Made by a program: the position numbers and the translations under genes. From the IMG/VR virus record IMGVR_UViG_3300045806_000063, positions 1 to 64,000 of that record: a stretch of DNA of 64,000 nucleotides; one strand, given 5' to 3'. The stretch is from a virus. Under the pieces are notes generated by a model that did no database searches, was not told the DNA's origin, and worked only from the letters and a program-made list of their open reading frames with translations. This document shows, piece by piece, positions 54,222-62,318 of the stretch. Numbering within the stretch: position 1 is the first letter of the stretch; every line of letters begins with the position of its first letter.

Positions 54222-56045
54222 ATGTCTACTATCGTAAAAATTACATGGTCTAAAAAAGAAGGATATGAATGTAGCTCCGCTGGAGATATGAGATTTTCAG
54301 CATTTGGCGCTATCATGCCTGATGGAAGAACCTTAGAGCAACATTATCAGTGCGATGTTAAAGGATATGAACCAGGTGGTACTAACTGGAAATTAGGTAA
54401 AGGAAAACCACCACTTGATAAATCTACAAAGCCATTTCCTGCGTATCTAAATCTTTGGAAAATCTGGGCTAACTTACCTGGTAACATTGAGTTATTAGAA
54501 GAACTATATTTGTTAGCTTTGAAAAATGGTAACAGGTTAAGTGATAAGTTTGCAACCGGTCCGGTAAATCAAGCTCACACTTTATCAGTTATCATAAATG
54601 ACCTAAAGAAAGAAGTCAAGACTAAGATTACCGCCACCATCTATACTGATGGTTCCGCTAATCCCAATCCAGGCCCTGCAGGTTATGGCTTTGCTGCAAC
54701 TGATTCAACTGGTAAGAAATACTTAGGCCATGGCCCTACAGCACTACATTCAACCAATAACGTATCTGAGTTATTAGGGGTAGCGTACGGTATTTTGCAG
54801 TTAAGAAATAACATACCAACCTTATCGAACATTAATTTATTTTCAGACAGTAAATATGTTTTAAACAATCTGAAGTATTTTGATAACTGGAAAGCAAATG
54901 GATTTCTTAAAAGTGATGGACAGCCTGTAGCTAACAAAGAAGTATGGGAGTATCTTGACAGTGTGTTAACCTCGGTTAAGTCTTCTGGGGTTACAATTAA
55001 GATGGACTGGGTGAAAGGACACAATGGTAATGAAGGTAATGAGTTAGCTGATAAACAAGCTGACCTAGGAAGACTTGTAGCTTTAGAGAATAAAGTAGAT
55101 TTGAAGTTTGGTTTAACTGAATTGCATAACTTAACTGTTATACCGTTTATTAAGCTAACTCCGACTGATAAAGTTGCAGAAGCTGTCAACCCTCTGATGT
55201 GTGCTAAACGATGGTTCTTCATTACAGGATCTCCTGATCATATTCAGGATAGACCATATTACTTCGGAGCTAATTACGAAGATAAGAAAGATGAAAATAA
55301 TCGTAACTTAGGTAAACGAACCCCAGATACCATGTACACGATGTTAAAGCCTAAAGAGAGAATCAAACCATTAGATGATCTCCGAGCTGAATTTGAGTAT
55401 AAGTATAATGATGGCGCCTACCCTATTATCTGCGATCTAAAAAAGATAACGACCAGTAAAGTGTGGACTGACTTATCCGCTGGAGTACGTGAGAATGTAG
55501 AATTCTTAGGAGATCTCTTAGTCACCAAAAGTATTGCGGGGAGTGAGTCTGTTAGTTTAGGAAATTTACATTTCCCACCTAAGTTAGCTTTTAGAGTACC
55601 AAATGAAATAACACGAGCTAATGACTATATAACTGACTATGAAACACATGCTCACCAGAACTTGTCTCCACAAGAGTGTTCAATACTCTTCTTCGATATA
55701 ACTGATAAGATATACAGTTCTGATGCTAAAGGTAAAGTCTCTATGCAGAAAGAATTTACTGTCAGTGAGAAGTATATTGATATCGCACTTTCAATACCGT
55801 ACTATGAAAAGGGAGAAGTGCGTCTACCTGTTACTGATGATGTAATTCGTTTAACTGCGAACTTATCTATGCCTGGTCGTACTTGTTTTTCATCACTGAT
55901 TAAAGTATCTAAAGAGAAACCTAAAGTGACACTAATAGTTTACGATAGCTGTGAGCGTAGTTGTAGGGTGGCTGTGATCGTTGAATTTAATGGGGATATA
56001 GCTTGCTATTTTGCAAGTGATTCCGACTTCATAATAAAGAGGTAA
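54222..56045 (+). CDS. RNase HI domain fused to two extra domains
   Basis: This 607-residue protein has a complete RNase HI domain at about 137-288, with D143 (YTDGSANPNPGPAGYGF), E183 (NVSELLG), D209 (FSDSKYV), H267 (KGHNG) and D277 (ELADKQA). It would cut RNA in RNA-DNA hybrids, for example primers. The N-terminal domain (1-125) has GDMRFSAFGA and QCDVKGYEPGG, a pattern I recall from unassigned phage proteins. The C-terminal 310 residues are unassigned. A typical RNase HI has about 155 residues, so this is a long fusion. It is oddly placed among tail genes. Confidence 0.8.
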   Translation: MSTIVKITWSKKEGYECSSAGDMRFSAFGAIMPDGRTLEQHYQCDVKGYEPGGTNWKLGKGKPPLDKSTKPFPAYLNLWKIWANLPGNIELLEELYLLALKNGNRLSDKFATGPVNQAHTLSVIINDLKKEVKTKITATIYTDGSANPNPGPAGYGFAATDSTGKKYLGHGPTALHSTNNVSELLGVAYGILQLRNNIPTLSNINLFSDSKYVLNNLKYFDNWKANGFLKSDGQPVANKEVWEYLDSVLTSVKSSGVTIKMDWVKGHNGNEGNELADKQADLGRLVALENKVDLKFGLTELHNLTVIPFIKLTPTDKVAEAVNPLMCAKRWFFITGSPDHIQDRPYYFGANYEDKKDENNRNLGKRTPDTMYTMLKPKERIKPLDDLRAEFEYKYNDGAYPIICDLKKITTSKVWTDLSAGVRENVEFLGDLLVTKSIAGSESVSLGNLHFPPKLAFRVPNEITRANDYITDYETHAHQNLSPQECSILFFDITDKIYSSDAKGKVSMQKEFTVSEKYIDIALSIPYYEKGEVRLPVTDDVIRLTANLSMPGRTCFSSLIKVSKEKPKVTLIVYDSCERSCRVAVIVEFNGDIACYFASDSDFIIKR

Positions 56046-56048
56046 TAA

Positions 56049-57302
56049 ATGTCTACAATATATGGTTTTCTGCAAGATAACTATTTTCTTAATGGTTCAA
56101 GCACACCTAATCCGGTGGGACAGATCAGTAATAAGAGTCTTACCTACGCTCCTACTGGTATATTTACAGCGGCTAACAGTGCCGCTGACTTATATATTTT
56201 CAATCCTAATCTGGTATCAGCTTTAGTTTCATCTACGGCATTAGAGCAGTTAGCTACTGCTCTAAGCGTGATTCCTAATTATCCTGTTGGACTATCATCA
56301 GTCCTGAATGATATTGTCGGTATTCTTGGTGCAGGGTTTACGAATATATCGATTGGAGCATTAGTATATAACCCAACCGATGCTAAGAACTATCCATCCT
56401 CTATCTCTTTTACATATACAAATGGAGGGGTAAGTCAGAATTACCAGATATGGCTTGCTGATACGAATTTTCAAAATGAATACCCTAGTGGGGTTATAAC
56501 TGTACTAACCCCAATAGCCAATCTATCTCACCTATACAGTAACTTCGCATTATGTAATGCCGCTATTGGAGCTTTAACTCCACTGAGTATGTCACAGTTA
56601 ATTGAAGCTCAGCAAGAAGCAGCTCCTCTAGAGAAAACTGTTATCTACTTTACAACTTTCCGGGTATTTAATGTTACAAACTCTAGTCAGTGGTTTGACT
56701 TACCAGTAGCGTATATTTGCAATGGTGGCACTTTATTTTGTAACACTGCTAGTTGTAAGGCTGCCTTCATTAATGCCTTACTAACAGAGTCTCTCTTCAC
56801 TCTACAGCAATGGGAAGTGATCATTCCGACACTGGTACCAACTAACAAGTTTTACGTTATACCTAATTTATCAAATGAAGCAATAGCTGTAGGGACTCCA
56901 ATCCAAAGTCCAACCATAAATCTCAGTACTACTTCATTAGCTACTCTACAGACTACTTACTTTCCAGATTATGGATCGTCAGTAGATGCCTTAATTGATT
57001 ATACGGTAGCTCTTTATAACTCAATAGGGTTATTCATATTACCGTGTAACTCAAATCTAACATCGGCTACCTTCCATGATACATTTGGTGATTACTTTTT
57101 AGTATCAACTAATGACGTAATCATTAACAGGATGTCAGTAAACACTCAACAGATGGTTACTCTCTTAACTAATATGCTTGTTTTAATTACCACTACCAAT
57201 GTCTTGGTAACATTACCGGCTGGATACTCTATTGAAGTCAGAAATGGTTTTAACTATCTAGTAGGTAATGTGGGTACCACTACATTATCTGTTCTTATCT
57301 AA
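56049..57302 (+). CDS. Tail or baseplate structural protein
   Basis: This 417-residue, beta-rich protein starts 3 bases after the RNase H gene, with AAGAGG as ribosome site. Its composition (Thr, Ser, Asn, Leu) matches the tail proteins at 11044, 38630 and 52981. No signature is recognised. Confidence 0.45.
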   Translation: MSTIYGFLQDNYFLNGSSTPNPVGQISNKSLTYAPTGIFTAANSAADLYIFNPNLVSALVSSTALEQLATALSVIPNYPVGLSSVLNDIVGILGAGFTNISIGALVYNPTDAKNYPSSISFTYTNGGVSQNYQIWLADTNFQNEYPSGVITVLTPIANLSHLYSNFALCNAAIGALTPLSMSQLIEAQQEAAPLEKTVIYFTTFRVFNVTNSSQWFDLPVAYICNGGTLFCNTASCKAAFINALLTESLFTLQQWEVIIPTLVPTNKFYVIPNLSNEAIAVGTPIQSPTINLSTTSLATLQTTYFPDYGSSVDALIDYTVALYNSIGLFILPCNSNLTSATFHDTFGDYFLVSTNDVIINRMSVNTQQMVTLLTNMLVLITTTNVLVTLPAGYSIEVRNGFNYLVGNVGTTTLSVLI

Positions 57303-57314
57303 GGAGAACTTTTT

Positions 57315-57947
57315 ATGTCATTAGCTTTAGCTTTAGGGAGTTATGGCTTATTTACAGCTTTATCTCCATTTGCTATTACTCAAGTAAATTATCAGGTAAC
57401 TCAACTCAATCTAATAAGTGCACTAGTTTCAAATGGAGTTGATGTATTTAATAGCTTTTATGCACCTGCGGGATTACTTCAAGCACAGTTTACTACAGAT
57501 CTGACAAATGGCGCTGCTATAGTGACGCTAGAGTCGGAAAATGGACCAACAGTCAATATCCCCTCAAGTTATCTTTCCACCTCACCAGTGGAGCCTGCGG
57601 TAGCTTATCATGGAGCAATACTATTTGTAGACTTAGGCGATTTACCTGATGCAGTTTCTTTAGATCAGCTAACCTCTGACATAACTGTTATGGCTGAAGG
57701 TGCATTAGGAGTAACTGCTACAGTAACCACAGCGGTTAAACCTGCTAAGAAGCTTTATAGCTATGCAGAATCTTTAGTATTAGAAGCAGAAAGACAAGTA
57801 GCCTTAACAACTTATCTCTCATTTTACTCTGGCAAGGTTGCAGCTGATGCAGAATTAGCTGCAGTAAAACTACAGCTTGGTAAATATGCAGATATAATAA
57901 AATCACAAATAACCCAGATAGAAGCATTGAAAGCTCAACTGCCTTAA
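57315..57947 (+). CDS. Tail-operon protein, unknown
   Basis: This 210-residue protein has a beta-rich first half and a helical, Ala/Leu-rich C-terminus (about 140-208) that may form a coiled coil. AAGGAG precedes the start. It is the last gene of the unit and ends 9 bases before a perfect 40-bp palindrome. Confidence 0.45.
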   Translation: MSLALALGSYGLFTALSPFAITQVNYQVTQLNLISALVSNGVDVFNSFYAPAGLLQAQFTTDLTNGAAIVTLESENGPTVNIPSSYLSTSPVEPAVAYHGAILFVDLGDLPDAVSLDQLTSDITVMAEGALGVTATVTTAVKPAKKLYSYAESLVLEAERQVALTTYLSFYSGKVAADAELAAVKLQLGKYADIIKSQITQIEALKAQLP

Positions 57948-57956
57948 ACTCACCGT

Positions 57957-57996
57957 ATATATTACTCCTTCGCATTAATGCGAAGGAGTAATATAT
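57957..57996 (+). terminator. Perfect 40-bp palindrome
   Basis: Exact 20-nt arms meet at ATTAAT. It ends the 52981-57947 unit. Only a short TTTATTT follows, with no long T-run. Confidence 0.78.
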
Positions 57997-58046
57997 TTAT
58001 TTAGACTTCACCATATATACAGTGTATTTAATTAGAGGAATTAACA

Positions 58047-58880
58047 ATGACAACGACATATAGTAAAGAACAACAAGCTGCGATATTTAAGGGAGTTTCA
58101 TTAGTACAGAAAGCGTATAACAATACACTGTTCACAGATATGAAGTTTGAAATAGATAAGAATTATGGAGACTATTATCATTCCGATACTTCAGTAGCTA
58201 TTCCATTACGAGAAACGATGGGAGCAGGCATTATAACTCATGAAGCAGACGGAAGTACTACTGTAGATATAGTTTACAGAGGCACTGAATTTAACACACC
58301 TTTTGATGTACTGACTGACTTGACAGATGTTTATACTTATTTAAATCATGAAAACTTTAAACCATGTATACTTCGTCGAGATTTAAAACCAGGCGTTCAT
58401 GCAGGCGGTCATAAGAGATGGGCAGATTTAATTAGCGATGGTAAGTTTTACAAAAGTTTAAATATGCATTTACGTGGGCATAAATCACCTGACACGTTAA
58501 GAGTGTATGGGCATTCTATGGGATGCTGGCCGGCAATATTAACAGCACTTGACATTTTTGCATTAAAGGACGCGGTGGCAATACTACCAGGTAAAGTATT
58601 CAATATTGAATGTCACCTATACGCCCCGCCTACTTTCTGCGATTCCGCATTCCTGCAACTAATTAAGTCCATTTTACTACAAATTAGATTTAAGATAACC
58701 TTTATTGTTATAGCTCTTGAACATGACATAGTGCCAGATCTTCCATTGGATTTTAAACAAGCATACCCAGTTACCAGGATACCTAGTGAAGGATGGATTA
58801 TGGAAGAATTGAAACATCATTCAATTGATAGTTATCCAGAAGCACTGAAGAAATACTTTGAAATAGAATTAACATCTTAA
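58047..58880 (+). CDS. Class-3 lipase-like alpha/beta hydrolase
   Basis: This 277-residue protein has the class-3 lipase layout. YRGTE (78-82) and HAGGH (118-122) match the oxyanion and lid region, GHSMG (155-159) is the nucleophile elbow with S157, YAPPTFCDSAF (192-202) follows, HDIVPDLP holds D227, and HH at 257-258 supplies the base. The triad is thus S157-D227-H258. No signal peptide is seen, so it either acts from within on the inner membrane or is carried in the virion. AGAGGAATTA precedes the ATG. Spanin-like genes follow downstream, which suggests a part in lysis or envelope damage. Confidence 0.75.
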   Translation: MTTTYSKEQQAAIFKGVSLVQKAYNNTLFTDMKFEIDKNYGDYYHSDTSVAIPLRETMGAGIITHEADGSTTVDIVYRGTEFNTPFDVLTDLTDVYTYLNHENFKPCILRRDLKPGVHAGGHKRWADLISDGKFYKSLNMHLRGHKSPDTLRVYGHSMGCWPAILTALDIFALKDAVAILPGKVFNIECHLYAPPTFCDSAFLQLIKSILLQIRFKITFIVIALEHDIVPDLPLDFKQAYPVTRIPSEGWIMEELKHHSIDSYPEALKKYFEIELTS

Positions 58881-58952
58881 ATTTAATTATAGTTACTAGT
58901 TCTATAATGTGACTGATAATAGTCATCACTTAACCTCACATAGGAAATACAA

Positions 58953-59420
58953 ATGTCTTCACATTCTGCAAAACAACTGGTCTCGGCCAAATTCTCATTT
59001 ATTGTTTCATTAGTGGTAGCTGCAGCAGCATCCTTTACTCAACTTGACGGTACAATCCTGGCAGTTCAACCAACTGATACTTTTGAATCTTTTGTCCAAA
59101 AACTGCAAGCTTCCGTAACCGTATTGCCACAACCACTGCAAGCTTATCTGGATGATGATTCCGGCACTCTGGTTACTGTACCTTATGGCGCTACTGTTGG
59201 TGACGTGGTCGTTTGGGCCGATGATGCCATCCCAGCAGTTGCTGCAGCCGGTACCACTTTCTTTACTGCAGCTGAATGGGCTACTCTGATTGAACCAGGT
59301 TCTGAAGTTGATTCAGCTGCTGTCGCTGCAGTAGCTGACACTGCACCTGTGGCCGATACCGCTCCTGTGTCTGAAGGTTTTGACACTGCACCTGTGGCCG
59401 ATACCGCCCCTGTAGCTTAA
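58953..59420 (+). CDS. Small abundant protein with repeated Ala-Pro tail
   Basis: This 155-residue protein has a Ser/Lys N-terminus, a hydrophobic segment (about 14-27) and a mixed middle. Its tail repeats DTAPVADTAPV twice, separated by SEGF. Codon use (CTG, ACT, GTA, GCC) is like that of the capsid gene, so high expression is likely. The sequence suggests a small virion decoration or tail-surface protein with a flexible tail. The first 30 residues might instead be a membrane anchor. Confidence 0.5.
   Translation: MSSHSAKQLVSAKFSFIVSLVVAAAASFTQLDGTILAVQPTDTFESFVQKLQASVTVLPQPLQAYLDDDSGTLVTVPYGATVGDVVVWADDAIPAVAAAGTTFFTAAEWATLIEPGSEVDSAAVAAVADTAPVADTAPVSEGFDTAPVADTAPVA
59337..59419 (+). repeat. 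Two direct copies of a 31-bp coding repeat
   Basis: Two near-exact copies of GACACTGCACCTGTGGCCGA plus TACCGCNCCTGT lie at about 59338 and 59386, separated by 17 bases. They encode the duplicated DTAPVADTAPV tail. Confidence 0.8.
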
Positions 59421-59435
59421 TCTTTATTCGGCCAG

Positions 59436-59765
59436 GTGACTTCACTTAGCACCAAAACTATTACCCCCAGCATTAATGCTGGGGGTAATACCCAAGGTAC
59501 CTCAACTGCTTCTCCAAATGTAGATCAAAATAATATAACCGAAGTAGGTCAGTTAGCTACGGTAGCAGTTAATGCAGCAACTGATGCTGGTACTGGTAAT
59601 ATTATTGGTGCAGGCTTTAATGGCTTTGCTGCATTAGTGATAGCTGCTGAATTAGTTGAGCAGAATATAAGAGTAATGGAAGCGCATCATGAAATTGAAA
59701 AAACAATTAATAATGAGACTAACGATCAGCTTGATGCTGATCTTGCAAGGTTGCGGGAGCTTTAA
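59436..59765 (+). CDS. Possible inner-membrane spanin-like protein
   Basis: This 109-residue frame from a GTG has a hydrophobic segment at about 53-72 (NIIGAGFNGFAALVIAAELV) and then a charged helix ending ADLARLREL, as in i-spanins. A lipoprotein gene is embedded in its 3' part in the +1 frame, the classic Rz/Rz1 arrangement. Against this, the segment is weak, lies in mid-protein, and a perfect 32-bp palindrome lies inside its first codons. The true start could therefore be later. Confidence 0.4.
   Translation: MTSLSTKTITPSINAGGNTQGTSTASPNVDQNNITEVGQLATVAVNAATDAGTGNIIGAGFNGFAALVIAAELVEQNIRVMEAHHEIEKTINNETNDQLDADLARLREL
59459..59490 (+). terminator. Perfect 32-bp palindrome overlapping a reading frame
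   Basis: Exact arms meet at ATTAAT, 38 bases after the end of the abundant small gene. It probably trims or ends that transcript, yet it also lies inside the frame from 59436. No T-run. Confidence 0.65.
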
Positions 59766-59898
59766 TTGTAACAACGGTTTTATCATTCCTTCTAAGAGTG
59801 TTACAGACGGAATGCTGATTGACGAAAAGAGAAGCTTAGACATTCGGGCTCAGGAATTTAAAAATGACTGCCCTTCTGGAAAATTTATCACCTTATAA
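59689..59898 (+). CDS. Small lipoprotein, outer-membrane spanin-like
   Basis: This 69-residue protein has a basic start (MKLKKQ), a hydrophobic stretch (LTISLMLIL) and the lipobox LQGC, with Cys22 as the likely lipidated residue. The mature part is about 48 residues, the usual length of o-spanins, with two further Cys. It starts inside the 59436 frame (+1) and runs past its end. O-spanins link the outer membrane to the i-spanin in the final step of lysis of Gram-negative cells. Confidence 0.55.
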   Translation: MKLKKQLIMRLTISLMLILQGCGSFNCNNGFIIPSKSVTDGMLIDEKRSLDIRAQEFKNDCPSGKFITL

Positions 59899-59908
59899 GG
59901 AAAACATA

Positions 59909-60262
59909 ATGAACAAAATTACTACTGTATTATTTTTCACCGTCATTGCATTTATGATGATGGCTTGTTCAACTACACCAGTCACACCTCAGGTGATTGA
60001 ACAGACCGTTCAGAATGCAGCAAATGACTTTTGTGCATTAGCCCCTACAGTCACTAAGGTGGTTATCACAGTTGAACAAGCCACTGGCGTTGATGCTAAA
60101 ACTCAAAATGCTACTACTAATGCAGCTACTGCTACGGCAGTGGGTTGTACTGCCGTGAACCTCGTATCTACTTTGTCCGGTACTCCTACTACATCTACCA
60201 CTCTGGTAGCTCCATCGTCTGGTACTATTACTGCTGCAGCTCCTGTAACTGTAAAGCCGTAA
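59909..60262 (+). CDS. Small lipoprotein
   Basis: This 117-residue protein starts at ATG 59909 after AAGGAAAA. Signal peptide MNKITTVLFFTVIAFMMMAC ends in a lipobox, with Cys20 to be lipidated. The mature part is Thr/Ala/Val-rich and disordered towards its Thr/Ser/Pro-rich C-terminus. It overlaps the next gene (TAATG). It could be a second spanin, a superinfection-exclusion lipoprotein or another envelope protein. Confidence 0.65.
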   Translation: MNKITTVLFFTVIAFMMMACSTTPVTPQVIEQTVQNAANDFCALAPTVTKVVITVEQATGVDAKTQNATTNAATATAVGCTAVNLVSTLSGTPTTSTTLVAPSSGTITAAAPVTVKP

Positions 60263-60750
60263 TGTCTATCGCCTCGGAGATGGTTCCATATATTGGAACT
60301 AAGGCAGTTAGAGCAGTTCCCATGACCCTAGGTGCATATGAGTTATATCGTGGTGACGGTTTTAAGGTAGATACTCACTACGACGATCCTTTAGCTGCTG
60401 GATATTTGGTTGAGTACGATAATACAAGTAAACCTAATCATACTTCCCATATTGGGTATATTTCTTGGTCACCTAAATCTGTATTTGAGGCAGCTTATTC
60501 CCCCATCTTTGATACTGTGGGATATAGTTGGAGTGCAGCTATCCGACTCATAACTAAATTCCCTAACGAACTTATCATGTTTCACACTGATATGGGTGAA
60601 TTAGAACACATCAAAGCAGCACCTAGTTTAAACAATGGAGCTGTAAGATTCATTCATGCCAAAGGAGTGCATTGGGAATACTATTTAGACATTCCGTTAT
60701 CTGATTTGGCTAGAGTAGATTGGACTGTTAAAAATCGTAAACATTTGTAA
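60262..60750 (+). CDS. DUF2829/Tad2-related phage protein
   Basis: This 162-residue protein starts at ATG 60262, overlapping the previous stop. Residues 18-68 contain VPMTLGAYELYRG, then GYLVEYDNTSKPNHTSHIGY and ISWSPKSVFEAAY. I recall this stretch from phage proteins in which it precedes a DUF2829 domain. The C-terminal part (about 75-157) is diverged but ends SDLARVDWTV, like the usual DLLAxDWxV ending of DUF2829. DUF2829 proteins include Tad2, which sequesters the Thoeris immune signal. Whether this copy binds a nucleotide is unknown. Confidence 0.5.
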   Translation: MSIASEMVPYIGTKAVRAVPMTLGAYELYRGDGFKVDTHYDDPLAAGYLVEYDNTSKPNHTSHIGYISWSPKSVFEAAYSPIFDTVGYSWSAAIRLITKFPNELIMFHTDMGELEHIKAAPSLNNGAVRFIHAKGVHWEYYLDIPLSDLARVDWTVKNRKHL

Positions 60751-60758
60751 TATTACTT

Positions 60759-60796
60759 AGGGGTATCAGGCACTCATGTGAGTGCCTGATACCCCT
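60759..60796 (+). terminator. 18-bp stem hairpin
   Basis: Exact 18-nt arms around TG, 8 bases after the stop of the previous gene. It has no T-run. The following 106-bp gap holds a late-type promoter candidate and otherwise nothing I can support. Confidence 0.75.
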
Positions 60797-60804
60797 GCTT
60801 TCGT

Positions 60805-60818
60805 AATTATATGTTAAT
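60805..60818 (+). promoter_or_regulatory. Late-type promoter candidate AATTATATGTTAAT
   Basis: It shares AATTATATGT with the element at 63916 ahead of another fibre-type gene. Distance to the ATG at 60903 is about 85 nt. Confidence 0.45.
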
Positions 60819-60902
60819 AATCTCATCGGTTAATACCATTCTAAGTACCCTAGTTCGCTGAATATTAATGGGTAATTTTTACATCGACAGATAAGGAATA
60901 AA

Positions 60903-62306
60903 ATGAAAACTATTATACAGGCAATTGGGATAAGCTTACTCCTATTTTCTATTTCAGTATTGGCTACTGGACCATTAACTACTACTCCCACACTTCGTAC
61001 TGTAACGATCGGTGGCGGTGGAGCTGAAACCTTCGGTCCTGGTTTAACAACTGATCAAATTAATGCAAACTTTAACAATATAGCAGCAGTGGCGAATGAT
61101 GCCAATGTTAAAGTGATTAGTGTCACTGACTATGGAGCTATTCCTAATTCTATATCTGACCAATACGGTGCCTTTGCTGCGGCAGTTTCTGCAGTAACTA
61201 CTTCTGGTACTCCTCTGTATGGTGCATCTATTCAAGTACCTTCAGGTAACTATGTATTGTCAGCTGCACCTAACTGGAGCTCAAATAGTATCCAGTGGGT
61301 ATTTGCAAATCATGTTACATTTTCTGGAGTAGGGGCTTCGAGTTTTCCTCGTGCTAATACTAACCCCACTACGATGCCGGTATCTGGAATCTTTAGTCAG
61401 TTTTATGATTCAGTGACTTCACCTAGTGGTGGCGGACCATCTGCATTGACTTCTGAAATATTTCAACCTACCACTGCTACCGGTAATTACATTGCTGGGT
61501 ATTTTGGAGCACAGGGATCGTCTACTGTTAATACTGCATATGTCGGAGGGGTATGGGGACTGAATGTAGTCGCTAACTCACTGGCAGGTATGACTGGAAC
61601 TATAACTGGAGTTGAGATAGATGTTAATACTACTTCTGCGGTATTAACTAACTCTTCTGGATTATCCATACAGGGACTTGGAACGTATAATGCCAGTGAT
61701 GCCATAAAAATAGCTAGAAGCGACTCTAGCTTATGGACATACGGTTTAGATATGTACAATGTTGTAAATGGCATTCTAATCAATCCAACTACTTTAGGTT
61801 TAACTATCGGCTCTCCAGCAGGGGGACAGGGTTCATTAGCTCCGCAGGCTATTACCGTAGAACAGATAAGCAATAATGCAATGAGTGATATACTATTTGC
61901 AAATCGCGCAACTGACGTAGCCCCAGTGGGTAGTTTTTTACGGTTAGCTAATGCTGCTAATAATTTAAATTTATTTAAAGTGGATATAAGTGGTAACTTA
62001 TATGCTGGTAGATTGGCAAGTATCGGAGGACCTACTCCTGCACTGACTAGTTGTGGAACTAGCCCTAGTGTGACTACCGGTAGTGTTGCTAACATGGGTC
62101 AAATAACTTTTGGCACTGGCACCCCTACTAGCTGTACGTTAACATTCCCTGTTGCTTTTGATAGTTCTGCTTTCTGTACAGCAACTCCTGCTTCAGCTTA
62201 TACCGGGACTTATTATTTTAGTACTTCTTCAGCTACAGGGTTTACACTAACTTTAGGTACCGGAACAAATTCAGTTGTATTCAATTACATCTGTTTTGGT
62301 AATTGA
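60903..62306 (+). CDS. Fibre-like beta-helix protein with Sec signal peptide, second copy
   Basis: This 467-residue protein has a Sec-type N-terminus (MKTIIQAIGISLLLFSISV, cleavage-like VLA-TG at about 22). The mature part has GPGLTTDQINANF (about 48-60), DYGAIPN and an IQVPSGNYVLSA beta-helix segment. It also has FLRLANAANNLNLFKVDISG near residue 350 and a small C-terminal beta domain (about 390-467) that could be a tip. It parallels the protein at 50706 along its length but differs in the tip. AAGGAAT is the ribosome site. The adaptor-domain gene at 62319 follows after 12 bases. Confidence 0.65.
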   Translation: MKTIIQAIGISLLLFSISVLATGPLTTTPTLRTVTIGGGGAETFGPGLTTDQINANFNNIAAVANDANVKVISVTDYGAIPNSISDQYGAFAAAVSAVTTSGTPLYGASIQVPSGNYVLSAAPNWSSNSIQWVFANHVTFSGVGASSFPRANTNPTTMPVSGIFSQFYDSVTSPSGGGPSALTSEIFQPTTATGNYIAGYFGAQGSSTVNTAYVGGVWGLNVVANSLAGMTGTITGVEIDVNTTSAVLTNSSGLSIQGLGTYNASDAIKIARSDSSLWTYGLDMYNVVNGILINPTTLGLTIGSPAGGQGSLAPQAITVEQISNNAMSDILFANRATDVAPVGSFLRLANAANNLNLFKVDISGNLYAGRLASIGGPTPALTSCGTSPSVTTGSVANMGQITFGTGTPTSCTLTFPVAFDSSAFCTATPASAYTGTYYFSTSSATGFTLTLGTGTNSVVFNYICFGN

Positions 62307-62318
62307 TAGGAGATTACA

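Noticed and set aside
60145-60261. Upstream extension of the DUF2829-like gene
   Set aside because: It would overlap most of the lipoprotein C-terminus with a Tyr/Cys/Ser-rich product; the TAATG start at 60262 gives the family-like N-terminus.
61487-62095. 202-codon minus-strand frame opposite the second signal-bearing fibre
   Set aside because: It lies inside a well-supported fibre gene and lacks its own start signals.
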